From contig JAWVFJ010000051.1 of NCBI GenBank assembly GCA_033856275.1, forward strand, positions 62,001 to 126,000: a stretch of DNA of 64,000 nucleotides, written 5' to 3'. The stretch is from VRUE01 sp033856275. Its GTDB lineage: Bacteria; Actinomycetota; Thermoleophilia; Solirubrobacterales; 70-9. Of this stretch, positions 1 through 6,860 are shown in pieces. How positions within the stretch are numbered: position 1 is the first letter of the stretch; every line of letters starts with the position of its first letter. The notes beneath the pieces were generated by a model, which made no database searches, had not been told where the DNA came from, and worked only from the letters and a program-made list of their open reading frames with translations. Both the position numbers and the translations under genes were made by a program.

Positions 1-475
1 GTGCCTGCAGCGCGGGCAGGTAGAAGCGAAAGGCGTTCGTCAGGTGCACCGCGGTCTCGGGGTCGGGCATACCGACGTGGACGTGCAGGCCGCAGGGGGG
101 CGTCCGCAACAGGCTGCCGAGATCCTTCTGGACCACCTCATATCGGGGTTGGGCGACGAGAATCGCCTCCCCGGAGCGGGCGCTGGGGTGCAGTCCACAA
201 CCCAACAGCCCGAAGCCGGCCTCGAGGATCGCCGCTCGCGTCTCCTCCAGCTCGCTCAGGGCTGCCTCGGCCCCGTCGCAGATTCCGGTCTTGAGCTCGA
301 TCTGTTCGGTAAAGATCTCCGAGGAAACGCGCCCGGCGAAAGGCGCCGGGACACTCTCGAGCACGTCCTCAGCGGCGTGGACGAGCTCGCCATCCTCGTC
401 GACGAGAAGCAGCTCCTCCTCCACCCCCAGCGAGAGCGGTGCCGAGGCACCGAAACGGTGCTCGGCGCGTTTCAC
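1..475 (-). CDS. Carboxylate-amine ligase, YbdK/glutamate-cysteine ligase 2 type (3' end cut off by window)
   Basis: The protein begins VKRAEHRFGASAPLSLGVEE and continues EELLLVDEDGELVH, then SSEIFTEQIELKTGICDGA and GLHVHVGMPD. These are the Glu-rich ATP/Mg-binding start and the HVHVG segment of the GCS2 family, which makes gamma-glutamylcysteine-like bonds in the cytoplasm. About 158 residues are present and the C-terminal half lies beyond position 1. The GTG at 475 sits 5 nt after the stop of the upstream gene, so the two are probably co-transcribed. Family is clear; the exact amine substrate of YbdK-type enzymes is not. Confidence 0.85.
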   Translation of the reverse strand, partial: MKRAEHRFGASAPLSLGVEEELLLVDEDGELVHAAEDVLESVPAPFAGRVSSEIFTEQIELKTGICDGAEAALSELEETRAAILEAGFGLLGCGLHPSARSGEAILVAQPRYEVVQKDLGSLLRTPPCGLHVHVGMPDPETAVHLTNAFRFYLPALQA

Positions 476-479
476 CGCA

Positions 480-803
480 CTAGCCGTGGGCGCCGTCCGT
501 ATCCGCCTCTGTCTCGGTCGACTCGAGCTCATCGGCTTCGCCGTAGACGGAGGGGTCTTTCTCCGCCTCCACAGCCCCGACATCGCGAAGCGGGTTGGTC
601 AAAGGATCCCCGTGGGTGGCCTGGTCCTCGAGTAGCTCTTCGGCTTCCTCGAAGCCCTCGGACTCCCCACCGCCATGCTCGGCGCGGGCTCGCTCGGCCT
701 CCTCCATGCCCTCCATGCCGCTGCGTCCGCCAATCCTGGCGGCTTCCGCCGCGGCGGCTTCCTCCTCTTTGCGGACCTCTTGCTCGTCACGTTCCTCAGC
801 CAT
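480..803 (-). CDS. Small acidic hydrophilic protein of unknown function
   Basis: A 107-residue, very charged protein starting MAEERDEQEVRKEEEAAAAE, with many Glu/Ala-rich helical stretches and no cysteine or membrane segment. It contains a DPLTNPLRD segment and ends TEADTDGAHG. It lies directly upstream of the YbdK-type ligase with a 4-nt gap, suggesting one transcript. I chose the ATG at 803; an in-frame GTG at 920 would add 39 residues and cannot be excluded. No catalytic motif is visible, so no function is proposed. Confidence 0.6.
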   Translation of the reverse strand: MAEERDEQEVRKEEEAAAAEAARIGGRSGMEGMEEAERARAEHGGGESEGFEEAEELLEDQATHGDPLTNPLRDVGAVEAEKDPSVYGEADELESTETEADTDGAHG

Positions 804-909
804 GGCTGATCGCTGCCCGTTTCGCCCGTTGCTTAAACGCGCTCCAGCCCGATTCTCGGAGTCCGCGTTGGCTTGGTTTTCTTTTCCAGGAGGCGGGTAC
901 GGACCGCCC

Positions 910-1134
910 ATGGTCGACACAAAGTCGATTCCCCGACCCGGTGAGCGCTGGCTGAGTTGCCCGCCTTACATGTTGATTGCGCACATCCTGCGGGTCGAGT
1001 GCGCTGCCGATCCGCCCCTCGTCACCTACGAGCTGCAGGACGACGATGGCGAACTGCTGGAAAGCGTCGAGCACGCCGTCCTTGACGACGCTTGGTGGAA
1101 GGCGTTCCAGCCAATGCGCCGCCGTTTCGGCTAG
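910..1134 (+). CDS. Hypothetical 74-residue protein
   Basis: The product starts MVDTKSIPRPGERWLSCPPY and ends DDAWWKAFQPMRRRFG. A GGAGG-like element lies at 889-893, slightly far (about 16 nt) from the ATG. The middle (YELQDDDGELLESVEHAVLDD) looks like a small antiparallel sheet followed by an acidic helix. It is divergent from the acidic protein on the other strand and convergent with the zinc-ribbon gene. I do not recognise the family. Confidence 0.5.
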   Translation: MVDTKSIPRPGERWLSCPPYMLIAHILRVECAADPPLVTYELQDDDGELLESVEHAVLDDAWWKAFQPMRRRFG

Positions 1135-1138
1135 TTGG

Positions 1139-1408
1139 TCAGCCAGGTTGAGAAAGCGATTCTGGGCTGGACTGAAGGTCCGATCCGGGACGATCTCTGC
1201 ACCCTTGTTCTGAAGCCACGGTAAGCGGCACGCTGCGAAGTTTTGGTTTGGTCCCTTTTGGGAACTGGAAAGGCTGGAAGACCAGCGGCGAAGCGACCTG
1301 ATCGCGCACTTGACAGCGGGGGCAGTTCTCGATCGCTACCGCGTGCATGGCGCTGTAGCTGCTGCCGCACTTCTCGCATTTGAACACTGGCGAAACCTCC
1401 GTAGACAA
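1139..1408 (-). CDS. Small zinc-ribbon protein
   Basis: An 89-residue protein with a single treble-clef-like zinc ribbon near the N-terminus: CEKCGSSYSAMHAVAIENCP, then RC, giving paired CxxC knuckles about 16 residues apart. The remainder is basic and proline-rich with no further motif. Such solitary ribbons usually bind nucleic acid or a protein partner, but nothing here shows which. The first 35 residues are convincing; the C-terminal half may be poorly conserved. Confidence 0.55.
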   Translation of the reverse strand: MSTEVSPVFKCEKCGSSYSAMHAVAIENCPRCQVRDQVASPLVFQPFQFPKGTKPKLRSVPLTVASEQGCRDRPGSDLQSSPESLSQPG

Positions 1409-1461
1409 CCCAAATGCCCCTTGGACAACTGGAATGAGCAGTTTCTACCCACTTCGCCGCG

Positions 1462-2382
1462 GTGTCTAAACCTGGATTTCGCCACGAGGCGCTGATCTAC
1501 GGCGATTCTGATGACTTCTTGGCGGGGACCATTCCGTTTCTGCGCGCCGCGCTGGAGGCCGGCGAACCGGCGCTCGTCGCGGTGAGCCGCCGCAACACTC
1601 AGCTGCTCAAAGGGGAGCTTGGTGATGATGCCGGCGAGATCGGCTTTGCCCCCATGGCAGAGTTGGGGCGAAATCCCGCGCGGATCATCCCGTTTTGGCG
1701 GGACTTCGTCGACGCACACAATGGGTCCCCGGTTCGCGGCATCGGCGAACCGATCTGGCCGGGCCGGAACGCGGCCGAGATCGACGAGTGCCAGCGGCAC
1801 GAGTCCCTGCTCAACGTCGCCTTCTCACCGCCACCGTCCTGGTCGCTGCTCTGTCCGTACGACGGTGGCGTCCTTGGTGACGAGTTGCTTGCCTGCGTCT
1901 CCCACTCCCATCGGACCGTCGTACGTGCAGGCACCAGCGAGCAGAGCACCGAATATCTTTCCGAGCCCGATTGTTTCGCCGGTGAACTCTCCCCGCGTCC
2001 AGATGGCGTGGAGGCATATGCGTTCGGTCGCGACGGACTCTCGACGGTGCGGCGCCGGGTTGAGCACGCCGCTGAGGAGGCCGGTATAGCCGCACCCGAG
2101 ATCGCCGACCTTGCTGCCGCCGCCAGTGAGATCGCCGCGAATAGCGTCTGCCATGGCGGCGGGGTTGGCACACTGCGCATCTGGCAGGAGTCCGACCGTC
2201 TGCTGGTCGAGTTTGAGGATGAAGGGATGGTCGAGGAGCCGCTGGCCGGTCGGCTTCGTCCCACTCTGACCCAGGAACGCGGTCGCGGGCTCTGGCTCGC
2301 CAACCAATTCTGCGACCTGGTCCAGATCCGCTCCGGCGCCTCGGGAACCGCGGTGCGCTTGCAAACGGCGCTCAACGGGTAA
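1462..2382 (+). CDS. MEDS-domain sensor with RsbW-like anti-sigma (HATPase) domain
   Basis: A 306-residue two-domain regulator. Residues about 5-165 (FRHEALIYGDSDDFLAGTIP onward) form a MEDS domain, a family fused to signalling modules. Residues about 190-300 form a GHKL ATPase of the RsbW serine-kinase type: the N box EIAANSVCHGG, then DEGMVEEP and the nucleotide-lid segment ERGRGLWLANQ. Such proteins are thought to control sigma factors by partner switching. A CsbD stress protein follows 38 nt later. Start is GTG. No sigma or anti-anti-sigma partner is adjacent. Confidence 0.8.
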   Translation: MSKPGFRHEALIYGDSDDFLAGTIPFLRAALEAGEPALVAVSRRNTQLLKGELGDDAGEIGFAPMAELGRNPARIIPFWRDFVDAHNGSPVRGIGEPIWPGRNAAEIDECQRHESLLNVAFSPPPSWSLLCPYDGGVLGDELLACVSHSHRTVVRAGTSEQSTEYLSEPDCFAGELSPRPDGVEAYAFGRDGLSTVRRRVEHAAEEAGIAAPEIADLAAAASEIAANSVCHGGGVGTLRIWQESDRLLVEFEDEGMVEEPLAGRLRPTLTQERGRGLWLANQFCDLVQIRSGASGTAVRLQTALNG

Positions 2383-2420
2383 ACGTCGGGTCCAAGACGA
2401 ACGAACGAAAGGAGCGATCG

Positions 2421-2609
2421 ATGGGAATTCTGGACAAGATCACTGGCCGCGCAAAGCAAGCCGCGGGCGACCTTGCCGATGATGCCTCTCTGCGGCGCCA
2501 GGGCCGACGCGAGGAGGAGAAGGGCGAGAAGAAGGAGCAGCTCGATCACGCCCAGGAGAAGGTCGAGGACAAGGCGTCCGAGGTCGCCGACCTCGAACGC
2601 AAAACCTGA
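2421..2609 (+). CDS. CsbD family general-stress protein
   Basis: A 62-residue protein starting MGILDKITGRAKQAAGDLAD, the typical CsbD opening, followed by a lysine/glutamate-rich helix. A strong AAAGGAG ribosome site lies 8 nt before the ATG. CsbD proteins accumulate under stress in many bacteria but have no known enzymatic activity. Its position just after a RsbW-like regulator fits a stress regulon. Confidence 0.85.
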   Translation: MGILDKITGRAKQAAGDLADDASLRRQGRREEEKGEKKEQLDHAQEKVEDKASEVADLERKT

Positions 2610-2620
2610 GGCCCAGCGCC

Positions 2621-3097
2621 TTGGGCGGCTTTCTCTCGATCTACCTCAACGACCACCTTGCCGGCTCGGCGCTGGGGGTAGAGCTTGCGCGGCGACTCAC
2701 TGCGAGCAACCGCGACAGCGCCGAGTTCGGCCCGGCGCTGGAGCAGGTACGCACGGAAATCGAAACCGACAGGGAGACGCTCGAGCGACTGATGGAGCAG
2801 TTGCAGGTTCGCCGCGGAACGGTCAAGCCCGCGGCGGCCTGGGCTGCCGAGAAGCTCGGGCGCCTCAAGCTCAACGGGCAGTTGCGCGGCTACTCGCCGC
2901 TCAGTCGCCTGGTCGAGCTGGAGGGGCTTTGCCTCGGCGTCACCGGCAAGATCGAGTTGTGGGCGGCGCTGGGCAGCACCCTCGGACCGCAATGGGAGGA
3001 GTTCGACTTCGAGCAGCTGGCCCAGCGGGCCACTCGACAACGCGAGACGGTCGAGCAGCTTCACCGCCGTGCCGCGACCCTCGCGCTCTCTGCCTAG
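2621..3097 (+). CDS. Hypothetical helical protein (158 residues)
   Basis: The product starts MGGFLSIYLNDHLAGSALGV from a TTG codon 11 nt after csbD. It is almost entirely alpha-helical with no cysteine, signal or membrane segment. The spacing of carboxylates and bases (for example RTEIETDRETLERLMEQLQV) suggests a helical bundle of a ferritin-like or DUF892-like shape, but no metal-ligand pattern is convincing. Its stop overlaps by 4 nt the stop of the convergent DUF4235 gene. Function not assigned. Confidence 0.65.
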   Translation: MGGFLSIYLNDHLAGSALGVELARRLTASNRDSAEFGPALEQVRTEIETDRETLERLMEQLQVRRGTVKPAAAWAAEKLGRLKLNGQLRGYSPLSRLVELEGLCLGVTGKIELWAALGSTLGPQWEEFDFEQLAQRATRQRETVEQLHRRAATLALSA

Positions 3098-3363
3098 GAC
3101 TCCTCTTCCTCGCCCGGCCAGGTGCCGGTGACCGAGGCGAAGCCACTGCGGGCGCCGCGGTCGACCATGCCTTTGACCAGGCGGAAGATCGCACCCTCGA
3201 GCGCCAGCGCGGCAATCAGCTTCGGGTAGGAGACCTCACGGTCCTCCGCCTCGGGCGGGTCCTCGTCGTCGATCACCGCCCAGATTCGCTCGAAGCCCTT
3301 CTGGGCGGCGAAACCCGCGGCGAGCCCGGCGAGGATCCCGATCGGGGCAAAGAGCACCTTCAC
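3094..3363 (-). CDS. DUF4235 family small membrane protein
   Basis: An 89-residue protein with one glycine-rich membrane helix near the N-terminus (LFAPIGILAGLAAGFAAQKG) and a second hydrophobic stretch (KLIAALALEGAIFRLVKGMV), then a short tail ending GEEEES. Length and the FERIWAVIDDEDPPEAEDRE segment fit DUF4235, a family typical of actinobacteria. It probably sits in the cytoplasmic membrane. Function unknown. Confidence 0.8.
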   Translation of the reverse strand: MKVLFAPIGILAGLAAGFAAQKGFERIWAVIDDEDPPEAEDREVSYPKLIAALALEGAIFRLVKGMVDRGARSGFASVTGTWPGEEEES

Positions 3364-3416
3364 GCTGGCGAGCTACCCGTGCCGCCACGCCGACAAACTG
3401 CGCCTATCGTGAGCCG

Positions 3417-4376
3417 ATGAGCGAGTCGCTGCTGAAGAACTTCGGTGAGCCGATGAAGGCAAAGCTGACCGAGCGGCGCTTCAGCGATCCAGGCTGGATC
3501 TTCGAGCGCAAGCTGGACGGCGTGCGGGCGATCGCGATCAAGCACGGCGGCGAGGTCCGCCTCATCTCTCGTACCGGCCGTGTCCTCACCGCCTATCCGG
3601 AGCTGCTCGAAGCGCTTGTCGCCGAGCCCGCTGAGGAGTTCGTGGCGGACGGCGAGATCGTCGCTTTCGAGGGAGATCGGACGAGCTTCGCCCGCCTGCA
3701 GGGTCGGATGCAGATCCAGGACCCCGAGCAGGCGCGGCGCACCGGCGTCGCGGTCTTCCTTTACCTCTTCGACCTCCTCTGCTTCGACGGTCACGACCTC
3801 CGCCAGCTGCCGCTGCGCACGCGCAAGTCCTACCTCCGCCGGGCGCTGTCCTTCAGGGGTCCGGTCCGCTACACCGCGCACCGCAACGAGCAGGGCGAGA
3901 AGTTCTTCAGAGAGGCCTGCAAGAAAGGCTGGGAGGGACTGATCGCCAAGCGGGCCGACAGCCCCTACAGGCACGGCCGCAGCGGCGACTGGCTCAAGTT
4001 CAAGTGCTTGCGCGAGCAGGAGTTGGTGATCGGCGGGTTCACCCCGCCGAAGGGGTCGCGCAAGCATTTCGGCGCCCTGCTGGTCGGCTACTACGAGGAC
4101 GGCGAGCTGCTGCGCTATGCGGGCAAGGTCGGCACCGGCTTCAACGAGCGCACGCTCGCCGACCTGGGAAGGAAGCTGGAAGTCCTTCGCACGGACCACT
4201 CGCCCTTCGCTCGCGACGGCCTGCCACGCGAGGCACTTTGGGTCCGTCCCGAGCTGGTCGGCCAGTTCGCCTTCTCCGAGTGGACTGGCGACGGCAAGCT
4301 GCGCCATCCCCGCTATCTCGGCCTGCGGGACGACAAGCGGCCCGGCGAAGTCGTGCGCGAGATCCCCAGCGGCTGA
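3417..4376 (+). CDS. ATP-dependent DNA ligase, stand-alone LigD-type ligase domain
   Basis: A 319-residue enzyme joining nicked or broken DNA with ATP. Residue K32 in ERKLDGVRAI is the adenylated lysine. Motif III (VADGEIVAF), motif IV (EGLIAKRADSPY) and motif V (DWLKFKC) follow in order, and the C-terminal third is the OB fold (VIGGFTPPKGSRKHFGALLV). Polymerase and nuclease domains of full LigD are absent, and no Ku gene is nearby, so this is a LigC-like or orphan ligase probably used in repair. Start ATG. Confidence 0.9.
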   Translation: MSESLLKNFGEPMKAKLTERRFSDPGWIFERKLDGVRAIAIKHGGEVRLISRTGRVLTAYPELLEALVAEPAEEFVADGEIVAFEGDRTSFARLQGRMQIQDPEQARRTGVAVFLYLFDLLCFDGHDLRQLPLRTRKSYLRRALSFRGPVRYTAHRNEQGEKFFREACKKGWEGLIAKRADSPYRHGRSGDWLKFKCLREQELVIGGFTPPKGSRKHFGALLVGYYEDGELLRYAGKVGTGFNERTLADLGRKLEVLRTDHSPFARDGLPREALWVRPELVGQFAFSEWTGDGKLRHPRYLGLRDDKRPGEVVREIPSG

Positions 4377-4437
4377 GCTTGCGCTGCCAGACATTCGTGT
4401 TTACCATTGATAGCTCCGGCACAAACACAAGCCGGTC

Positions 4438-4473
4438 GTAACGCTTTTCCATGGACACGACGAAACGCGTTAC
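4438..4473. promoter_or_regulatory. Inverted repeat, possible TetR-type operator
   Basis: GTAACGC (4438-4444) is repeated inverted as GCGTTAC (4467-4473), and AACGCGTT inside the right arm is itself palindromic. It spans the first candidate start of the following gene, so either that gene starts further downstream (ATG at 4496, preceded by GAGGGTGGGGG) or the repeat covers the start codon. The binding protein is unknown. Confidence 0.4.
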
Positions 4474-4963
4474 ACCAGCGGCACGAGGGTGGGGGATGGG
4501 CGGCACGGCGCGGCAACCAGACGATTTTGCGTTCGCTTTCGATTCCGCGTTCGCGCAGTTGCAGGTGCGCATCGAGGCCGCCTGTGCCGCAACGAGCGAG
4601 TGGCCCGCGGGGGTCACGGCCGGGACCCGCGCGGCCTTCGAGTGGGTGGCGGCCGAGCCGGTGGCAGCGCAGTTGTTGACCAACGACGCGCTCGCCGGCG
4701 GCAGCGCCGGCTTTGAGCGCTACGAGCGCATGGTCTCCTACGTCGCCGAGCTGCTCGCACCCGGTCGCGAACAGGCAAGCCACGGCGAGCGCTTGCCCGA
4801 GATCACCGAGCGGGCAATGGCGAGCGGGGTGGCGATGCTCGTCGCCCAGCGGCTCTCGCTCGGCCAGCAGGCCGAGCTGCCCGCGCTCGCCGGTGAGGCG
4901 GTCCAGTTCGTGCTCACGCCCTACCTTGGCAGTGCCGAGGCGCGGCGGGTCGCGACTGAATAA
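4451..4963 (+). CDS. TetR-like ligand-binding domain protein lacking a DNA-binding domain
   Basis: A 170-residue helical protein resembling the C-terminal dimerisation/ligand domain of TetR regulators (AGTRAAFEWVAAEPVAAQLL, then FERYERMVSYVAELLAPGRE). No helix-turn-helix precedes it in any frame: the 70 bases upstream are non-coding. It could be a truncated regulator, a dominant-negative partner, or a stand-alone binding protein. The ArsR-SRPBCC promoter begins 8 nt after its stop. Confidence 0.55.
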   Translation: MDTTKRVTPAARGWGMGGTARQPDDFAFAFDSAFAQLQVRIEAACAATSEWPAGVTAGTRAAFEWVAAEPVAAQLLTNDALAGGSAGFERYERMVSYVAELLAPGREQASHGERLPEITERAMASGVAMLVAQRLSLGQQAELPALAGEAVQFVLTPYLGSAEARRVATE

Positions 4964-4970
4964 TCTCTTC

Positions 4971-5000
4971 TTGACATGTGACTAATTAGTCACCTATAGT
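4971..5000 (+). promoter_or_regulatory. Promoter with embedded ArsR-type operator (leaderless)
   Basis: A consensus -35 TTGACA (4971-4976) and -10 TATAGT (4995-5000) are separated by 18 bp. A perfect 16-bp palindrome GTGACTAATTAGTCAC (4978-4993) fills the spacer. The ATG of the ArsR-SRPBCC gene is at 5009, only 8 nt after the -10, so the mRNA should start at or almost at the start codon. A repressor bound to the palindrome would block RNA polymerase, most simply as autorepression by the ArsR domain encoded next door. Confidence 0.85.
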
Positions 5001-5008
5001 CCAGAGCC

Positions 5009-5791
5009 ATGGACGAGGTGTTCAAGGCGCTTGCCGATCCGACCCGGCGCAGTCTGCTCGACGAGCTCTTTGAGCGCGACGGGCAGACGCTGAGCGAGCT
5101 CGAGCGGCGCTTGCCGATGACGCGCTTCGGCGTGATGAAGCATTTGCGCGTGCTCGAGGAGGCGGGCCTGGTCAAGACCCGCAAGCGGGGCCGCGAGAAG
5201 TTGCACTTCCTCAACCCCGTCCCGATCCGGCTCGTCCACGACCGCTGGGTGAGCAAGTACGCCGAGCCCTGGGCAGCCGCCCTGAGTGGCCTCAAGCACG
5301 AACTAGAGGAGAAGACGATGGAGAAAGTTTTTGAGATCTACATAAAGACCACCCCCGAGCGACTTTGGGAGCCGATCACCGATCCCGAGCTGCGGGCGAA
5401 GTACAGCTTTGGCGTCGGCGTCGCCTCAGACTGGTCGCCGGGCTCGAGCTACGAAGCTGCTCACGCGCAGGCGGGCATCGCGATCAGCGAGGGCGAGAAC
5501 CTCGAGGTCGATCCGCCGCGCCGTCTTGTGCAGAGCTTCACCGCGCTGTGGAGCGATGACGTCAAGAACGAAGGCACCTCACGGGTGACCTGGGAGATCG
5601 AGCCAGTCGGCGACTCCTGCCAGCTGACCGTCACCCACGATCAGCTTCCCGAGGGCGCCAACTCCGAACTGTACGGCGGCTGGCCGATGATCCTCTCCGG
5701 CCTGAAGACCCTCTTGGAGACCGGTGAGGAACTGACGACGCCTGGCTCGCTGCGTTACTCGGGGCAGGGAGGCGAGGCCTGGTCGGCCTAG
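5009..5791 (+). CDS. ArsR-family regulator fused to an SRPBCC (AHSA1-like) ligand-binding domain
   Basis: A 260-residue fusion. Residues 1-95 are a winged helix (FKALADPTRRSLLDEL, LSELERRLPMTRFGVMKHLR, then the wing VKTRKRGREKLHF) of the ArsR superfamily; no metal-binding cysteines are seen. Residues about 103-245 (KVFEIYIKTTPERLWEPITD onward) form an AHSA1/START-like hydrophobic cavity. In this class the second domain may sense a small hydrophobic ligand. No ribosome site precedes the ATG, consistent with the leaderless promoter. It is probably autoregulated. Confidence 0.85.
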   Translation: MDEVFKALADPTRRSLLDELFERDGQTLSELERRLPMTRFGVMKHLRVLEEAGLVKTRKRGREKLHFLNPVPIRLVHDRWVSKYAEPWAAALSGLKHELEEKTMEKVFEIYIKTTPERLWEPITDPELRAKYSFGVGVASDWSPGSSYEAAHAQAGIAISEGENLEVDPPRRLVQSFTALWSDDVKNEGTSRVTWEIEPVGDSCQLTVTHDQLPEGANSELYGGWPMILSGLKTLLETGEELTTPGSLRYSGQGGEAWSA

Positions 5792-5801
5792 CCGCGCGAG
5801 C

Positions 5802-6824
5802 TCAGACGATGCCCTTTTCGATCATGCTCCGTCCGGTCTCGACGGCCGTTTGCTCGACCGGGCGGGGCGACCACCCCAGCAGCTCCCTCGCCTTCTCACT
5901 CGAGTAAGAGGACCGCTTGCCGAGCTGGCCGGTGATCGAACGGATGCCCGGGTCGAAGAGCGCCATCGCCCGCACGAGCAGGTTAGGGACTTTGCGCGTC
6001 GGCACCTTGCCGGCGTCGACGCCGAGACCGCGCCGCAGCATCGCCGCGACTTCCGTCATCCAGTGGAATTCGGCGACAGCGATGAAACGCTCACCGCCAG
6101 CCTCGGGCGCGAGCATGGCTTTGACCTCGAGCTCGGCGACGTCGCGAGCGTCGACGAAGCTGAAGCCGATCCGCGGCACGCCGGGCATTCCCTTCAGCAG
6201 CCGCTCGATCGCTTCCAGCGAAAAGGAGCCGTCGCGGCTGAGCAGCGGTCCGAGGATCGCCCCGGGGTTGACCGTGGCGAGCCGCTCCGGTTCGCCCGCC
6301 TCGCGGACGAGGTCCCAGGCGGCCTGCTCGGCAATCGTCTTCGAGCGCACGTAGGGCGAGAGGCCCGGGTTGTTGAGATCCGTCCAGTCCTGCTCCCTCA
6401 GCGGGCCGGGCGAGGTGGCACCACCGCCAATCGCCGCCACCGAGGAGGTGACGACGGTGCGCTTGACGCCGGCCGCCAGCGCCGCGCGCAGCACTCTCAG
6501 GGTGCCCTCCCGTGCCGGCACGATCAGCTCATCCGGATCCTTCGGTTGCACGGGCGGGAAAGGAGAGGCGACGTGCAGGACGTAATCGCATCCCATCACC
6601 GCCTCTGTCCAGCCATCGTCGCTGCTCAGGTCGGCGGCGAGCACCGAGAGCTTCTCGCCTGGCTGTCCCGCTGAGGAGACTGCCTCGCGAACCTCCCTCT
6701 CGCGGCTGAGATCGCGCACCGTGGTCCGCACTTCGTAACCGCGTTGCAGCAACTCGACCAAGCACCAGCCGCCGAGAAATCCGGAGCCGCCAGTTACGAG
6801 GACCGTCTCAGTTGGATCTGGCAT
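5802..6824 (-). CDS. NAD(P)-dependent extended SDR (dihydroflavonol-4-reductase-like)
   Basis: A 340-residue Rossmann enzyme. The N-terminus carries the dinucleotide motif VTGGSGFLG, followed by DLSSDDGW, VLHVASPF, SSVAAIGG and the catalytic YVRSK. The family reduces or epimerises diverse carbonyl substrates; NADPH use is likely. The substrate cannot be read from the sequence. It is convergent with the ArsR-SRPBCC gene, 10 nt apart. Confidence 0.85.
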   Translation of the reverse strand: MPDPTETVLVTGGSGFLGGWCLVELLQRGYEVRTTVRDLSREREVREAVSSAGQPGEKLSVLAADLSSDDGWTEAVMGCDYVLHVASPFPPVQPKDPDELIVPAREGTLRVLRAALAAGVKRTVVTSSVAAIGGGATSPGPLREQDWTDLNNPGLSPYVRSKTIAEQAAWDLVREAGEPERLATVNPGAILGPLLSRDGSFSLEAIERLLKGMPGVPRIGFSFVDARDVAELEVKAMLAPEAGGERFIAVAEFHWMTEVAAMLRRGLGVDAGKVPTRKVPNLLVRAMALFDPGIRSITGQLGKRSSYSSEKARELLGWSPRPVEQTAVETGRSMIEKGIV

Positions 6825-6860
6825 CGCGCGGGAGACTACTTCCCTGCTAGCTCGCGTCGC

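Noticed and set aside
3360..4394. A 344-codon minus-strand frame over the DNA ligase
   Set aside because: The plus strand carries all ligase motifs in order; the antisense frame is a by-product of high GC at third positions.
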